From an uncultured Prevotellaceae bacterium (lineage in GTDB: Bacteria; Bacteroidota; Bacteroidia; Bacteroidales; Muribaculaceae): a stretch of 59,948 nt of DNA. The notes beneath the pieces are model-generated. The model saw only the letters and a program-made list of their open reading frames with translations. It did no database searches and was not told where the DNA came from. The stretch spans positions 1-59,948 of the forward strand of contig CAMHNO010000013.1 in the NCBI GenBank assembly GCA_946186575.1, read 5' to 3'. This document shows positions 1 to 6,770 of the stretch, piece by piece; positions within the stretch are counted from its first letter, which is position 1, and each line of letters begins with the position of its first letter. The translations under genes were made by a program, and so were the position numbers.

Positions 1-24
1 CACAAGAAATAAAAAGATACAAAA

Positions 25-52
25 AGGGTGTGCCAGAATTTTGACACACCCT
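25..52 (-). terminator. Intrinsic terminator of the 397-aa secreted protein gene
   Basis: An 8-bp stem (AGGGTGTG pairing with CACACCCT) lies just past the stop codon of the minus-strand gene at 89. Read on the minus strand it is followed by a T-rich tract. Position and form fit a rho-independent terminator. Confidence 0.75.
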
Positions 53-88
53 CTTGTTTAAGATTTGATTATATAGTATGGGTTATTA

Positions 89-1282
89 TCATTCCTCAAC
101 ACCAAGCAGAATGCTGTAAACCTTGGTGACGTCGGCCGAAGTGATTTCGCCGTCGTTGTCTTGGTCGCCATTTACAATGGTGCTCATGTCGCCTAAGAGC
201 AGGAAGGTGTAGAGGGCGGTAATGTCGGTCGAATTCACATCGCCGTCGGCATTAACGTCGCCGGGCATAGCGGGGCTGGTAAGCGGAGTGACAGTGAGTG
301 TCATGTCGCTGTTGTTGATGGCGAAGGAGAACTTGCCGCCGTGCTCGATGCGGAAGTTAGAACCATCAATCAGTTGTAGAGGTGTGTTCAGCAGGTCATT
401 GTTGATCAAGAAGAAGCCTACTTGGTTCTCGTCCACGCCACCGAGCCATGTCCAGCCGTCGCCGTTGGGAGTGATAACCTTGAACTCAGCACCAGCCTCA
501 AGAGTGCCTTCGGTCTCGAAAACGCCCTCGGTGTCGGTAGCCTCAAAAGCTAAGCGGCCGCCTTCCTCGGTTGTCGCCCACTCATTGAAAGTTCCCACCA
601 GGTAGAACTCCTCGGGAGGAAGAGTGCCGGGAGTGTAGGTGAAAGTGGTCCAGGGGATAAAGTCGCACTGTTGCTTATACAGATAAGTTGTCTCTTGTTC
701 TTCTGCAAGGCCTGCATGCCACATTACGTTCTGTCCGCGCCACAGGAAACGCTTCCAGCCTGCAGTGGTGGTGTTCTCAAATCCAATGAGCAAGTTGCCG
801 CCACGATACTTGTAGGGTGCTGAGAATGTGATGGTCATTTCGCCCCACTCTTGATTGGTTGGGCCCACTCTCTCGACGGTGACTGTGCCTTGGTACACGA
901 TGGTGCAATTAGCTTTTGGTTCACAATTAAAATGACCTTCAGCAGCATCAAATGTAGTATAGTCTACCTCACTCAAATAAACATCGGCAGTAGAAGCCGA
1001 AGTGTAGGGGGTGCTATAACTGGTTGAGTAGAACTTCACTGATGTAATGTCACCGCCTTTCATTTGCGTCAAAAATTGGGCGGGGATAATGATTTGACTT
1101 TTGGTGCCTTGTTTGTTCCATTCGCGAATAAATGCAGGCACCATGTCGTTGGTTTTAAGTGATGATGACACTCCTTCACCTTCGGTAGTACCGTCAAACA
1201 CGGTCAAAGTTTCGGTCTCTTGTGCAAATGCGGGCACGCACATTAACCATGCAAATAAACAAATCAGTAATTTTTTGTTCAT
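89..1282 (-). CDS. Secreted dockerin-like protein with a starch-binding-like beta domain
   Basis: This is a 397-residue exported protein of unknown specific function. Residues 1-20 form a signal peptide ending in PAFA. Residues about 25-205 form a beta-sandwich-like region that resembles the two N-terminal repeats of the 1507-residue protein at 31402 (shared features are 'GG..(T/S)SV/MKFYS' and 'Y(R/T)GGNLLI'). Residues about 225-320 ('FYLVGTFNEWA', 'TPNGDGWTWLGG') resemble SusE/SusF or CBM48-like carbohydrate-binding domains. The last 60 residues contain two calcium-loop segments (GDVNADGDVNSTD and GDQDNDGEITSAD) typical of type I dockerin repeats. ATG start, with a terminator directly downstream. 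It is divergent from the M6 protease gene, which has the same tail, so the two may share a surface location. The sugar-binding role is inferred; no catalytic motif is visible. Confidence 0.8.
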   Translation of the reverse strand: MNKKLLICLFAWLMCVPAFAQETETLTVFDGTTEGEGVSSSLKTNDMVPAFIREWNKQGTKSQIIIPAQFLTQMKGGDITSVKFYSTSYSTPYTSASTADVYLSEVDYTTFDAAEGHFNCEPKANCTIVYQGTVTVERVGPTNQEWGEMTITFSAPYKYRGGNLLIGFENTTTAGWKRFLWRGQNVMWHAGLAEEQETTYLYKQQCDFIPWTTFTYTPGTLPPEEFYLVGTFNEWATTEEGGRLAFEATDTEGVFETEGTLEAGAEFKVITPNGDGWTWLGGVDENQVGFFLINNDLLNTPLQLIDGSNFRIEHGGKFSFAINNSDMTLTVTPLTSPAMPGDVNADGDVNSTDITALYTFLLLGDMSTIVNGDQDNDGEITSADVTKVYSILLGVEE

Positions 1283-1425
1283 AATAAAGATTTTTTAGTT
1301 AATAAAATATGGTAGATTGTGTTAATCAATTTTTGGAAAATCACAGTTTATAATGAAGCTTTGTCGATTTTGTGACTACAAAGGTGCGAATTTTTATTGA
1401 ATAATCAAAAAATAATAAGTTTAAA

Positions 1426-1457
1426 ATTGCGCAAAAGCAAATTATGGTTTAACTTTG
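1426..1457 (+). promoter_or_regulatory. Bacteroidetes-type promoter for the M6 protease gene
   Basis: ATTG at 1426-1429 and TAACTTTG at 1450-1457 are separated by 20 nt, matching the Bacteroidetes -33 TTTG / -7 TAnnTTTG pattern. The start codon lies about 100 nt downstream. Confidence 0.65.
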
Positions 1458-1559
1458 CAAGCTACTGATGAAAATATCAATAAAAGAGCGACAGTGAAAG
1501 CCATGCTCCAGCCATGATGACATGAAACATAATACACAATATAATAAACTATAAAACAC

Positions 1560-3791
1560 ATGAGAAAAATCTTTACATTGATTGCCAGCGCCCTTGTTGC
1601 GCTTGCAGCACTCGCAGTGCCGGCAGTGCCCACACCCATCCAGGTCACTCAGCCCGATGGCACACAGTTGACGATTCGCATCGTTGGCGACGAATTCTTT
1701 AACTATCATACCACGCTCGATGGCTACACCATCGTGCGCAATGAGGCTGGCTATTTTGTCTATGCCCAGAGTAGAGGTGACGATCTGGTGCCAAGCAAGG
1801 TTGTTGCCCACAACGTGGCTGACCGCTCGACAAGCGAGACCCAATTTGTGAGCACCCTTGAGAAAGGCATCATCAGCAGAGTTGACGCCCGCAATGGCAA
1901 GCTCCGTCGCGCTCCAGTCGATGCCTCGACCAAGGCAGCCGGAGCTAAGGCAGCCCAGTATGACTACAACAACTTTCGCGGTATTATTATCCTTGTAGAC
2001 TATTACGATCAGCATTTCACTCGCAGCGATGCTCATGACTTTTACAACCGCATGGCCAACGAGGAAAACTATACTGGTTACACCAACGAGGATGGTTCCC
2101 CTAACTACTATGGTGCCTGCACCGGCAGTGTTCGCGACTACTACACCGACAACAGTCAGGGTCGCTTCAGTCCCACCTTTGACGTTTATGGTCCCGTTAC
2201 ATTGTCGAACTATTCGGTTGATGACCACCTGAAATGGGAAAACACTGGCGATATATGGAAAGCTGCAATGCAGCAGATTGATGGGCAGGTCGACTTCTCA
2301 CAGTATGACGGCGACAACGACGGCAACATCGACATGATATACTTCATTGGAGCCGGCAGTGGCGCAAACAGCGACGGATCCACCACCCACCTGTGGCCTC
2401 ACAAGAGCGACCTTTACTGGAATAATATAGTAGTTGATGGCAAGCGCGCCCGCACTTATGCTTGCTCCACCGAGTATCTTTATAATTCCAGCTATGGCAT
2501 CTTCGATGGCATTGGCACTATCTGCCACGAGTTCAGCCATGTGCTTGGCTTACCCGACCTTTATGACACTGACTATGAGCAGGGTGGAGGCCAGAGCCAG
2601 ATTCCTGGCGATTGGGAAATAATGTCTGGCGGCAGCTATCAGAATTACTCTCGCACCCCTGTTGCCTACAGCCTTTACGACCGCTACTCAATTGGCTTTG
2701 CCAATGCTCAAGTCATCAATTCCAAGGGCGAGTACTCGCTCAACCAGATAGGTGCTACCGGTGAGGGTTACATCATCAAAAGCCCCGAGACTCAAGTGAA
2801 GTTCTATCTTGAGAATCGCCAAAAAACCAGGTGGGACGCTTATGCTCCAGGTCATGGAATGCTCATTTGCCGTGTAGATTCTACCAACACCTCGGTGTGG
2901 GATAGCAACAGCGTTAACAACGATCCTGCCCACAACTACTACGTGCTCCTGCGTGCAGGCAATGGCACTGGCAACGAACAGGCCGACGACGCCTTCCCGA
3001 CAGGATCCACCTTTATCACTAACACCACCACTCCTAACCTTGTGACCTGGAATGGAATTGCATGCCAGTTTAATATCACCAACATTCGCGAGGAGAACGG
3101 CGTGATTCACTTCACAGTGGGCGACGACACATCGCTGCACAGTGTGGTAGAGGACTTTGAGCAAATGGCCGCTGCCACTGCTCCACCAACCGGCGACATG
3201 CAGGGAGTGTACACAAAATGGAGCTTTGTCAATGCCTATCCTGCAGCTCCCGATGCCAGCTACTGCAATGGTGCTCATGCTGCTGCGATGAAGAAACCCT
3301 CGGCCATTACTATGACGCAAAATGTGCGCTACGTGAGCTACATGGTTTCGTTCGACGCTTATAATTCGTCGACTACTGCTGCTAAGTTCATACTTTACAG
3401 TTCGACCGACAATGGCAAGACCTGGAGCGCGATTCCAAATATGGACGGAGAGTCAACTTCAACAGTAGCTGCAGGCGCAAATGCTACGCTGAAGTACCTC
3501 TTCGACATGAACGTGCCTGCCCGTTACCGCATCAGCATGTCGGCCGGTGCATCGACCTATAAGACTTACATCGACGATTTTACCATCTATTACACCGATG
3601 AGATTCCTGTAGAGAATGTTCCAGGCGACGTGAATGGCGATGGAGAGGTGACAGCTGCCGACATTACCGCGCTTTACACGTTCCTCATCAGTGGCGACAT
3701 GACCGACATTGTAAATGGCGATCAAGACGGCGATGGCCAGATTACATCGGGCGATGTCACTACAGTCTACAGCTATCTGCTGGGCAACTGA
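1560..3791 (+). CDS. Secreted M6 family metalloprotease with C-terminal dockerin-like domain
   Basis: This is a 743-residue exported zinc protease of the M6 (immune inhibitor A-like) family. It has a signal peptide at residues 1-20. An M6-type N-terminal segment ('DEFFNYHTTLDGYTI') precedes the catalytic domain, where HEFSHVLGLPD at about residues 323-333 supplies the HExxH zinc ligands and catalytic Glu. A beta-sandwich follows (about 525-680). The last 55 residues hold two calcium-loop repeats (GDVNGDGEVTAAD and GDQDGDGQITSGD) nearly identical to those of the neighbouring 397-aa protein. The promoter at 1426-1457 and the terminator at 3861-3893 suggest a single-gene unit. The natural substrate is unknown. 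A role in degrading host or dietary protein is inference. Confidence 0.9.
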   Translation: MRKIFTLIASALVALAALAVPAVPTPIQVTQPDGTQLTIRIVGDEFFNYHTTLDGYTIVRNEAGYFVYAQSRGDDLVPSKVVAHNVADRSTSETQFVSTLEKGIISRVDARNGKLRRAPVDASTKAAGAKAAQYDYNNFRGIIILVDYYDQHFTRSDAHDFYNRMANEENYTGYTNEDGSPNYYGACTGSVRDYYTDNSQGRFSPTFDVYGPVTLSNYSVDDHLKWENTGDIWKAAMQQIDGQVDFSQYDGDNDGNIDMIYFIGAGSGANSDGSTTHLWPHKSDLYWNNIVVDGKRARTYACSTEYLYNSSYGIFDGIGTICHEFSHVLGLPDLYDTDYEQGGGQSQIPGDWEIMSGGSYQNYSRTPVAYSLYDRYSIGFANAQVINSKGEYSLNQIGATGEGYIIKSPETQVKFYLENRQKTRWDAYAPGHGMLICRVDSTNTSVWDSNSVNNDPAHNYYVLLRAGNGTGNEQADDAFPTGSTFITNTTTPNLVTWNGIACQFNITNIREENGVIHFTVGDDTSLHSVVEDFEQMAAATAPPTGDMQGVYTKWSFVNAYPAAPDASYCNGAHAAAMKKPSAITMTQNVRYVSYMVSFDAYNSSTTAAKFILYSSTDNGKTWSAIPNMDGESTSTVAAGANATLKYLFDMNVPARYRISMSAGASTYKTYIDDFTIYYTDEIPVENVPGDVNGDGEVTAADITALYTFLISGDMTDIVNGDQDGDGQITSGDVTTVYSYLLGN

Positions 3792-3860
3792 TGCTGTTTT
3801 TTGCACTCTATGCTATTTTGGTGATATGCAATAGCTCATGTGCATCGAAAGTAATCAAAG

Positions 3861-3893
3861 GGAGCGTTCCTCAAGAGGGAGCGCTCTTTTTTT
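3861..3893 (+). terminator. Terminator after the M6 protease gene
   Basis: An imperfect GC-rich hairpin (GGAGCGTTCCT pairing with AGGGAGCGCTC) is followed by seven T's, about 70 nt after the stop codon. Confidence 0.7.
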
Positions 3894-3896
3894 AAT

Positions 3897-4135
3897 TTAA
3901 CGTGAGTTCGATGAATTTGTAGTTTGAAAATCATTGCGTTAGCAGCTCCCCCTCTAAGTTAGAGGGGGATACAGGGGGAGTGTGCCAGCCTTTGATGGTA
4001 ATCACACTCCTCAGGGTCGCACTCCCTCTCCTCCGCCCTAAAGGGCACCTCCTCTCAGGCAGAGGAGGAGTACAGCTCCTCTAACTTAGAGGAGCAGCCT
4101 GAAACAGCTATTTATTTTCATCGAACTCACGTTAA
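3897..4135. mobile_element. MITE-like inverted-repeat element, copy A (239 bp)
   Basis: The element is bounded by perfect 19-bp terminal inverted repeats (TTAACGTGAGTTCGATGAA at 3897-3915 and its complement at 4117-4135). It contains no ORF. The interior is a chain of hairpins, including CTCCCCCTCTAA/TTAGAGGGGGA, GCCCT/AGGGC and CTCCTCTAA/TTAGAGGAG. The same core lies in reverse orientation in the larger element at 30595-30967. No transposase is visible in the window and target duplications cannot be settled because the ends are TTAA-like palindromes. Mobility is therefore inferred from two dispersed copies with shared ends. Confidence 0.6.
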
Positions 4136-4255
4136 TTTATGATAGTGTACATTTTTCAAAGTGGACTCACTCTATAATATATTGACGAAGCAGCCCTTAA
4201 TAAATGCTCTATTTGCTCCTGAAAGAGCTCAAATCAACAAAAAATAAGGTTTTTT

Positions 4256-4287
4256 TTTGTGTGTTTATGGTCAAATTGCTATCTTTG
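4256..4287 (+). promoter_or_regulatory. Promoter for the PASTA protein gene
   Basis: TTTG at 4256-4259 and TATCTTTG at 4280-4287 have exactly 20 nt between them, a full match to the Bacteroidetes consensus. The start codon is 40 nt further on. Confidence 0.8.
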
Positions 4288-4327
4288 TGCGTTTAATTTG
4301 GAAACTAATATTTTTAGCAGCTAAAAT

Positions 4328-4996
4328 ATGCTTGGAGATTTTGGAAAAAATCATCCCGTTCTTGTTAATGTTCTGGGAGTTATTATAGTGTTTTTTGCAG
4401 CATGGTATTCGCTCTACCTTCTCATCGATGTCTTTACATTGCATGGACAGGAAGCTAAGGTGCCAAGTGTGCGATTGATGACTTTAGAGAATGCCATCCA
4501 CAAGATTGAGGAAGCAGGATTTGAATGGGAGGTGAGTGACTCGCTCTTTGACGAGAGAGTGAAGCCAGGCATGGTGCTCGAGCAAGAGCCCAGAGCAAAT
4601 GCCATGGTTAAGAAAACCCGCATCATCTATTTGACTATCAATGCCTATAACCCCAAGACTGTGAACCTGCCCATCTTGAGCGACATCTCAGGTCGTGATG
4701 CCAAGAATCGACTGGAATCGATGGGATTCCGATATGTGAGCGTCGACACTGTGCCGAGTGCCGACGAGGGTCTGGTGCTGGCAGTCAAGGTCAATGGCCA
4801 TCCCGTCACTCCAGGCAGCAAGGTTTCGATCAAGGACCAAATCAGCATTGAGGTGGGCGACGGCAAGGTGCCCGAGATGCCCATCGATGTGCTCCCCGAC
4901 GATGTTCAAGACTCGCTCCGGAACAAGCAGCGCCAGCGTGCCGCATCTGAGCCCAAGTCGCAATACAGGCAAGGTCCTTCTTCACGGTCGAAATAA
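4328..4996 (+). CDS. PASTA domain-containing membrane protein
   Basis: This 222-residue protein has one N-terminal membrane segment (about residues 12-34) followed by two PASTA-type repeats (about 42-105 and 108-175). Each has the usual ending in which a 'G..V' turn precedes a beta strand. The C-terminal 40 residues are charged and probably disordered. The topology puts the PASTA repeats in the periplasm, where such repeats bind peptidoglycan or muropeptides in better-studied proteins. No kinase domain is attached. PASTA protein followed by RluD is a common Bacteroidetes gene order. A consensus promoter lies upstream and a terminator-like hairpin downstream at 5056-5095. Confidence 0.88.
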   Translation: MLGDFGKNHPVLVNVLGVIIVFFAAWYSLYLLIDVFTLHGQEAKVPSVRLMTLENAIHKIEEAGFEWEVSDSLFDERVKPGMVLEQEPRANAMVKKTRIIYLTINAYNPKTVNLPILSDISGRDAKNRLESMGFRYVSVDTVPSADEGLVLAVKVNGHPVTPGSKVSIKDQISIEVGDGKVPEMPIDVLPDDVQDSLRNKQRQRAASEPKSQYRQGPSSRSK

Positions 4997-5055
4997 CACA
5001 ATGGTGGAGCACGGGAGCCGTCAAAATCATTACTTCGAATAAGAAAAAATATAAC

Positions 5056-5095
5056 GTGGGAGCTACGACAGTGCGTGTCCAGCTCCCGCCTTTTT
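5056..5095 (+). terminator. Terminator-like hairpin abutting the first rluD ATG
   Basis: A perfect 9-bp stem (GTGGGAGCT pairing with AGCTCCCGC, one G.U allowed) is followed by TTTTT at 5091-5095, one base before the ATG at 5097. It is either the terminator of the PASTA gene or an attenuator that also covers the rluD translation start. Confidence 0.75.
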
Positions 5096-5096
5096 A

Positions 5097-6191
5097 ATGA
5101 GCATGGCAAAAACAAGCGACAATATTACTCTCGACCAAGAGGGGATGGAAATCCAGAACGACTTCAGCGACCCTGATTTCACCGAGAATGGTCGCGACTA
5201 CTGGGAGCACTACCACTATGTGGTGGAGCCAGGGCACGTGCTGCTGCGCATCGACAAGTACTTGGTAGAGCGCATCAAGGGCACGTCGCGCAATCGCATT
5301 CAGAATGCTGCCGAGGCGCAGTGCATCCGTGTGAACGGACGTGCCGTGAAGAGCAACTACCGTGTGCATCCTGGCGACGAGATTTCGGTGGTGATGGACC
5401 GGCCGCGCTACGAGAATGAGATTATCGCTCAAGACATTCCGCTAAACATCGTCTACGAGGACGATGACCTGCTGGTGGTGAACAAGCCTGCTGGGATGTG
5501 TGTTCATCCTGGTCATGGCAACTACGACGGCACACTGGTCAACGCACTGGCATGGCATTTCAAGGACAATCCAAATTATGATGTCACCGACCCGCGCATG
5601 GGGCTGGTGCATCGCATCGACAAGGACACCAGTGGCCTGCTGGTGGTGGCTAAGACACCCGATGCCAAGACCTCGCTGGGACTGCAATTCTTCAACAAGA
5701 CCACCAAGCGCCAGTACATTGCAGTGGTGTGGGGAGTGATGAAGCAGCTCGACGGCACCATCGAGGGCAACATAGGGCGCAGCCTGCGCGACCGCTTGCA
5801 GATGGCAGTTTTCCCCGATGGCGACCAGGGCAAGCATGCCGTCACTCATTATCACACCATCGAGAACCTCAACCACGTGGCAGTGGTGCAGTGCCAACTC
5901 GAGACGGGCCGCACCCACCAGATTAGGGTGCACATGCGGCACATTGGGCATCCGCTCTTCAACGACGAGCGTTATGGTGGCGACAAAATACTGCGTGGCA
6001 ACACCTCGTCGAGCTATGCTCAGTTCATCCAAAACTGCTTTAAGACCTGTCCGCGTCAAGCCTTGCATGCCAAGACGCTTGGCTTCGTCCACCCCCGCAC
6101 TGGCCAGCAAATGGATTTTGACAGCGAGCTACCCGAGGATATGGCAGCCCTAATCAAACGCTGGGAAGCGTTTGTGTTAAGTGGTAAGTAG
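5097..6191 (+). CDS. rluD: RluD-type 23S rRNA pseudouridine synthase
   Basis: This RluD/RluA-family enzyme isomerises specific uridines in 23S rRNA. It has an N-terminal S4 RNA-binding domain (about residues 55-115, 'RIDKYLVERIKG'). The catalytic domain has motif 'HRIDKDTSGLL' (catalytic Asp in RIDKDTSG) and the later 'ETGRTHQIRVHM' motif. At 364 residues it is of usual length. The first ATG (5097) sits against a terminator hairpin, so the ATG at 5145, preceded by AGAGGGG, may be the true start; conserved sequence begins only after that point. The last codons and the stop (…LSGK, TAG at 6189-6191) lie inside a 7-nt tandem array. Confidence 0.9.
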   Translation: MSMAKTSDNITLDQEGMEIQNDFSDPDFTENGRDYWEHYHYVVEPGHVLLRIDKYLVERIKGTSRNRIQNAAEAQCIRVNGRAVKSNYRVHPGDEISVVMDRPRYENEIIAQDIPLNIVYEDDDLLVVNKPAGMCVHPGHGNYDGTLVNALAWHFKDNPNYDVTDPRMGLVHRIDKDTSGLLVVAKTPDAKTSLGLQFFNKTTKRQYIAVVWGVMKQLDGTIEGNIGRSLRDRLQMAVFPDGDQGKHAVTHYHTIENLNHVAVVQCQLETGRTHQIRVHMRHIGHPLFNDERYGGDKILRGNTSSSYAQFIQNCFKTCPRQALHAKTLGFVHPRTGQQMDFDSELPEDMAALIKRWEAFVLSGK

Positions 6192-6281
6192 TAAGTGTTA
6201 AGTAGTAAGTGTTAAGTAGTAAGTGTTAAGTAGTAAGTGTTAAGTAGTAAGTGTTAAGTAGTAAGTAGTAAGTAGTAAGTG
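6174..6281 (+). repeat. 7-nt tandem array, left arm around the four-helix-bundle gene
   Basis: About 15 units of TAAGTNN (NN = GT, AG or GG) run from inside the rluD C-terminus to 6281. The pattern alternates TAAGTAG and TAAGTGT. The first five bases are constant and the last two vary. The mirrored array lies at 6696-6770. Confidence 0.9.
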
Positions 6282-6300
6282 GCGTGAACGCTTTAACCCT

Positions 6301-6660
6301 TTAAGTTTTTCTCATCTTTTCCTTCATTGAGTTGATGATTGATTTTAGAATTTTTATCAACTCAATGCAATCTTCTTGAAGGGAATCATATTGTTGTGTT
6401 GTAATTAAATCAGATCTCCATAATAAGTCCAGCCAGTATTCTGTTTCATTAGCTTCTTTAAGGGCTATTGAAAGTTTGTGAATGAAATCACTGTCACTCT
6501 CAGAGCATTCAGACTCTGCCACATTAGCCCCTATTGAAGTTCCACAACGTAGAATCTGCTTGCCAATATCAAAAGCTTTTTTGTCAATTAAAAAGCGATA
6601 TAATTTAATTATCCTAAGTGCAAAATCTCTTGATTTAATACGCTTGGCATCAAGTTCCAT
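6301..6660 (-). CDS. Four-helix-bundle protein of the 23S rRNA IVP / Avd-like family
   Basis: This 119-residue helical protein has the family signature 'RCGTSIGANVAES', then 'DFIHKLSIALKEANETEYW'. It belongs to the group named after ORFs in 23S rRNA intervening sequences (TIGR02436/PF05635), which also includes the Avd subunit of diversity-generating retroelements. No reverse transcriptase or rRNA is nearby. Known relatives are basic pentamers that bind nucleic acid. The gene is much more AT-rich than its neighbours and sits between oppositely oriented 7-nt arrays in the convergent gap between rluD and the dehydrogenase gene. That suggests it arrived with, or acts on, those repeats. Its cellular role is unknown. 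Confidence 0.88.
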   Translation of the reverse strand: MELDAKRIKSRDFALRIIKLYRFLIDKKAFDIGKQILRCGTSIGANVAESECSESDSDFIHKLSIALKEANETEYWLDLLWRSDLITTQQYDSLQEDCIELIKILKSIINSMKEKMRKT

Positions 6661-6695
6661 GAAATTAAGTCTTAATTATTTTTCGAAGAAAAAAT

Positions 6696-6770
6696 ACTTA
6701 CTACTTAACACTTAACACTTAACACTTAACACTTAACACTTAACACTTAACACTTACAACTTACCACTTA
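6696..6770 (-). repeat. 7-nt tandem array, right arm around the four-helix-bundle gene
   Basis: About ten units run here. On the minus strand they read TAAGTGG, TAAGTTG, TAAGTGT (repeated) and TAAGTAG. The array is inverted relative to 6174-6281 and starts in the TAA stop codon of the minus-strand gene ending at 6768. Confidence 0.9.

Noticed and set aside
6301-6660. Diversity-generating retroelement based on the Avd-like protein
   Set aside because: No reverse transcriptase, template/variable repeat pair or C-type-lectin target gene lies nearby.
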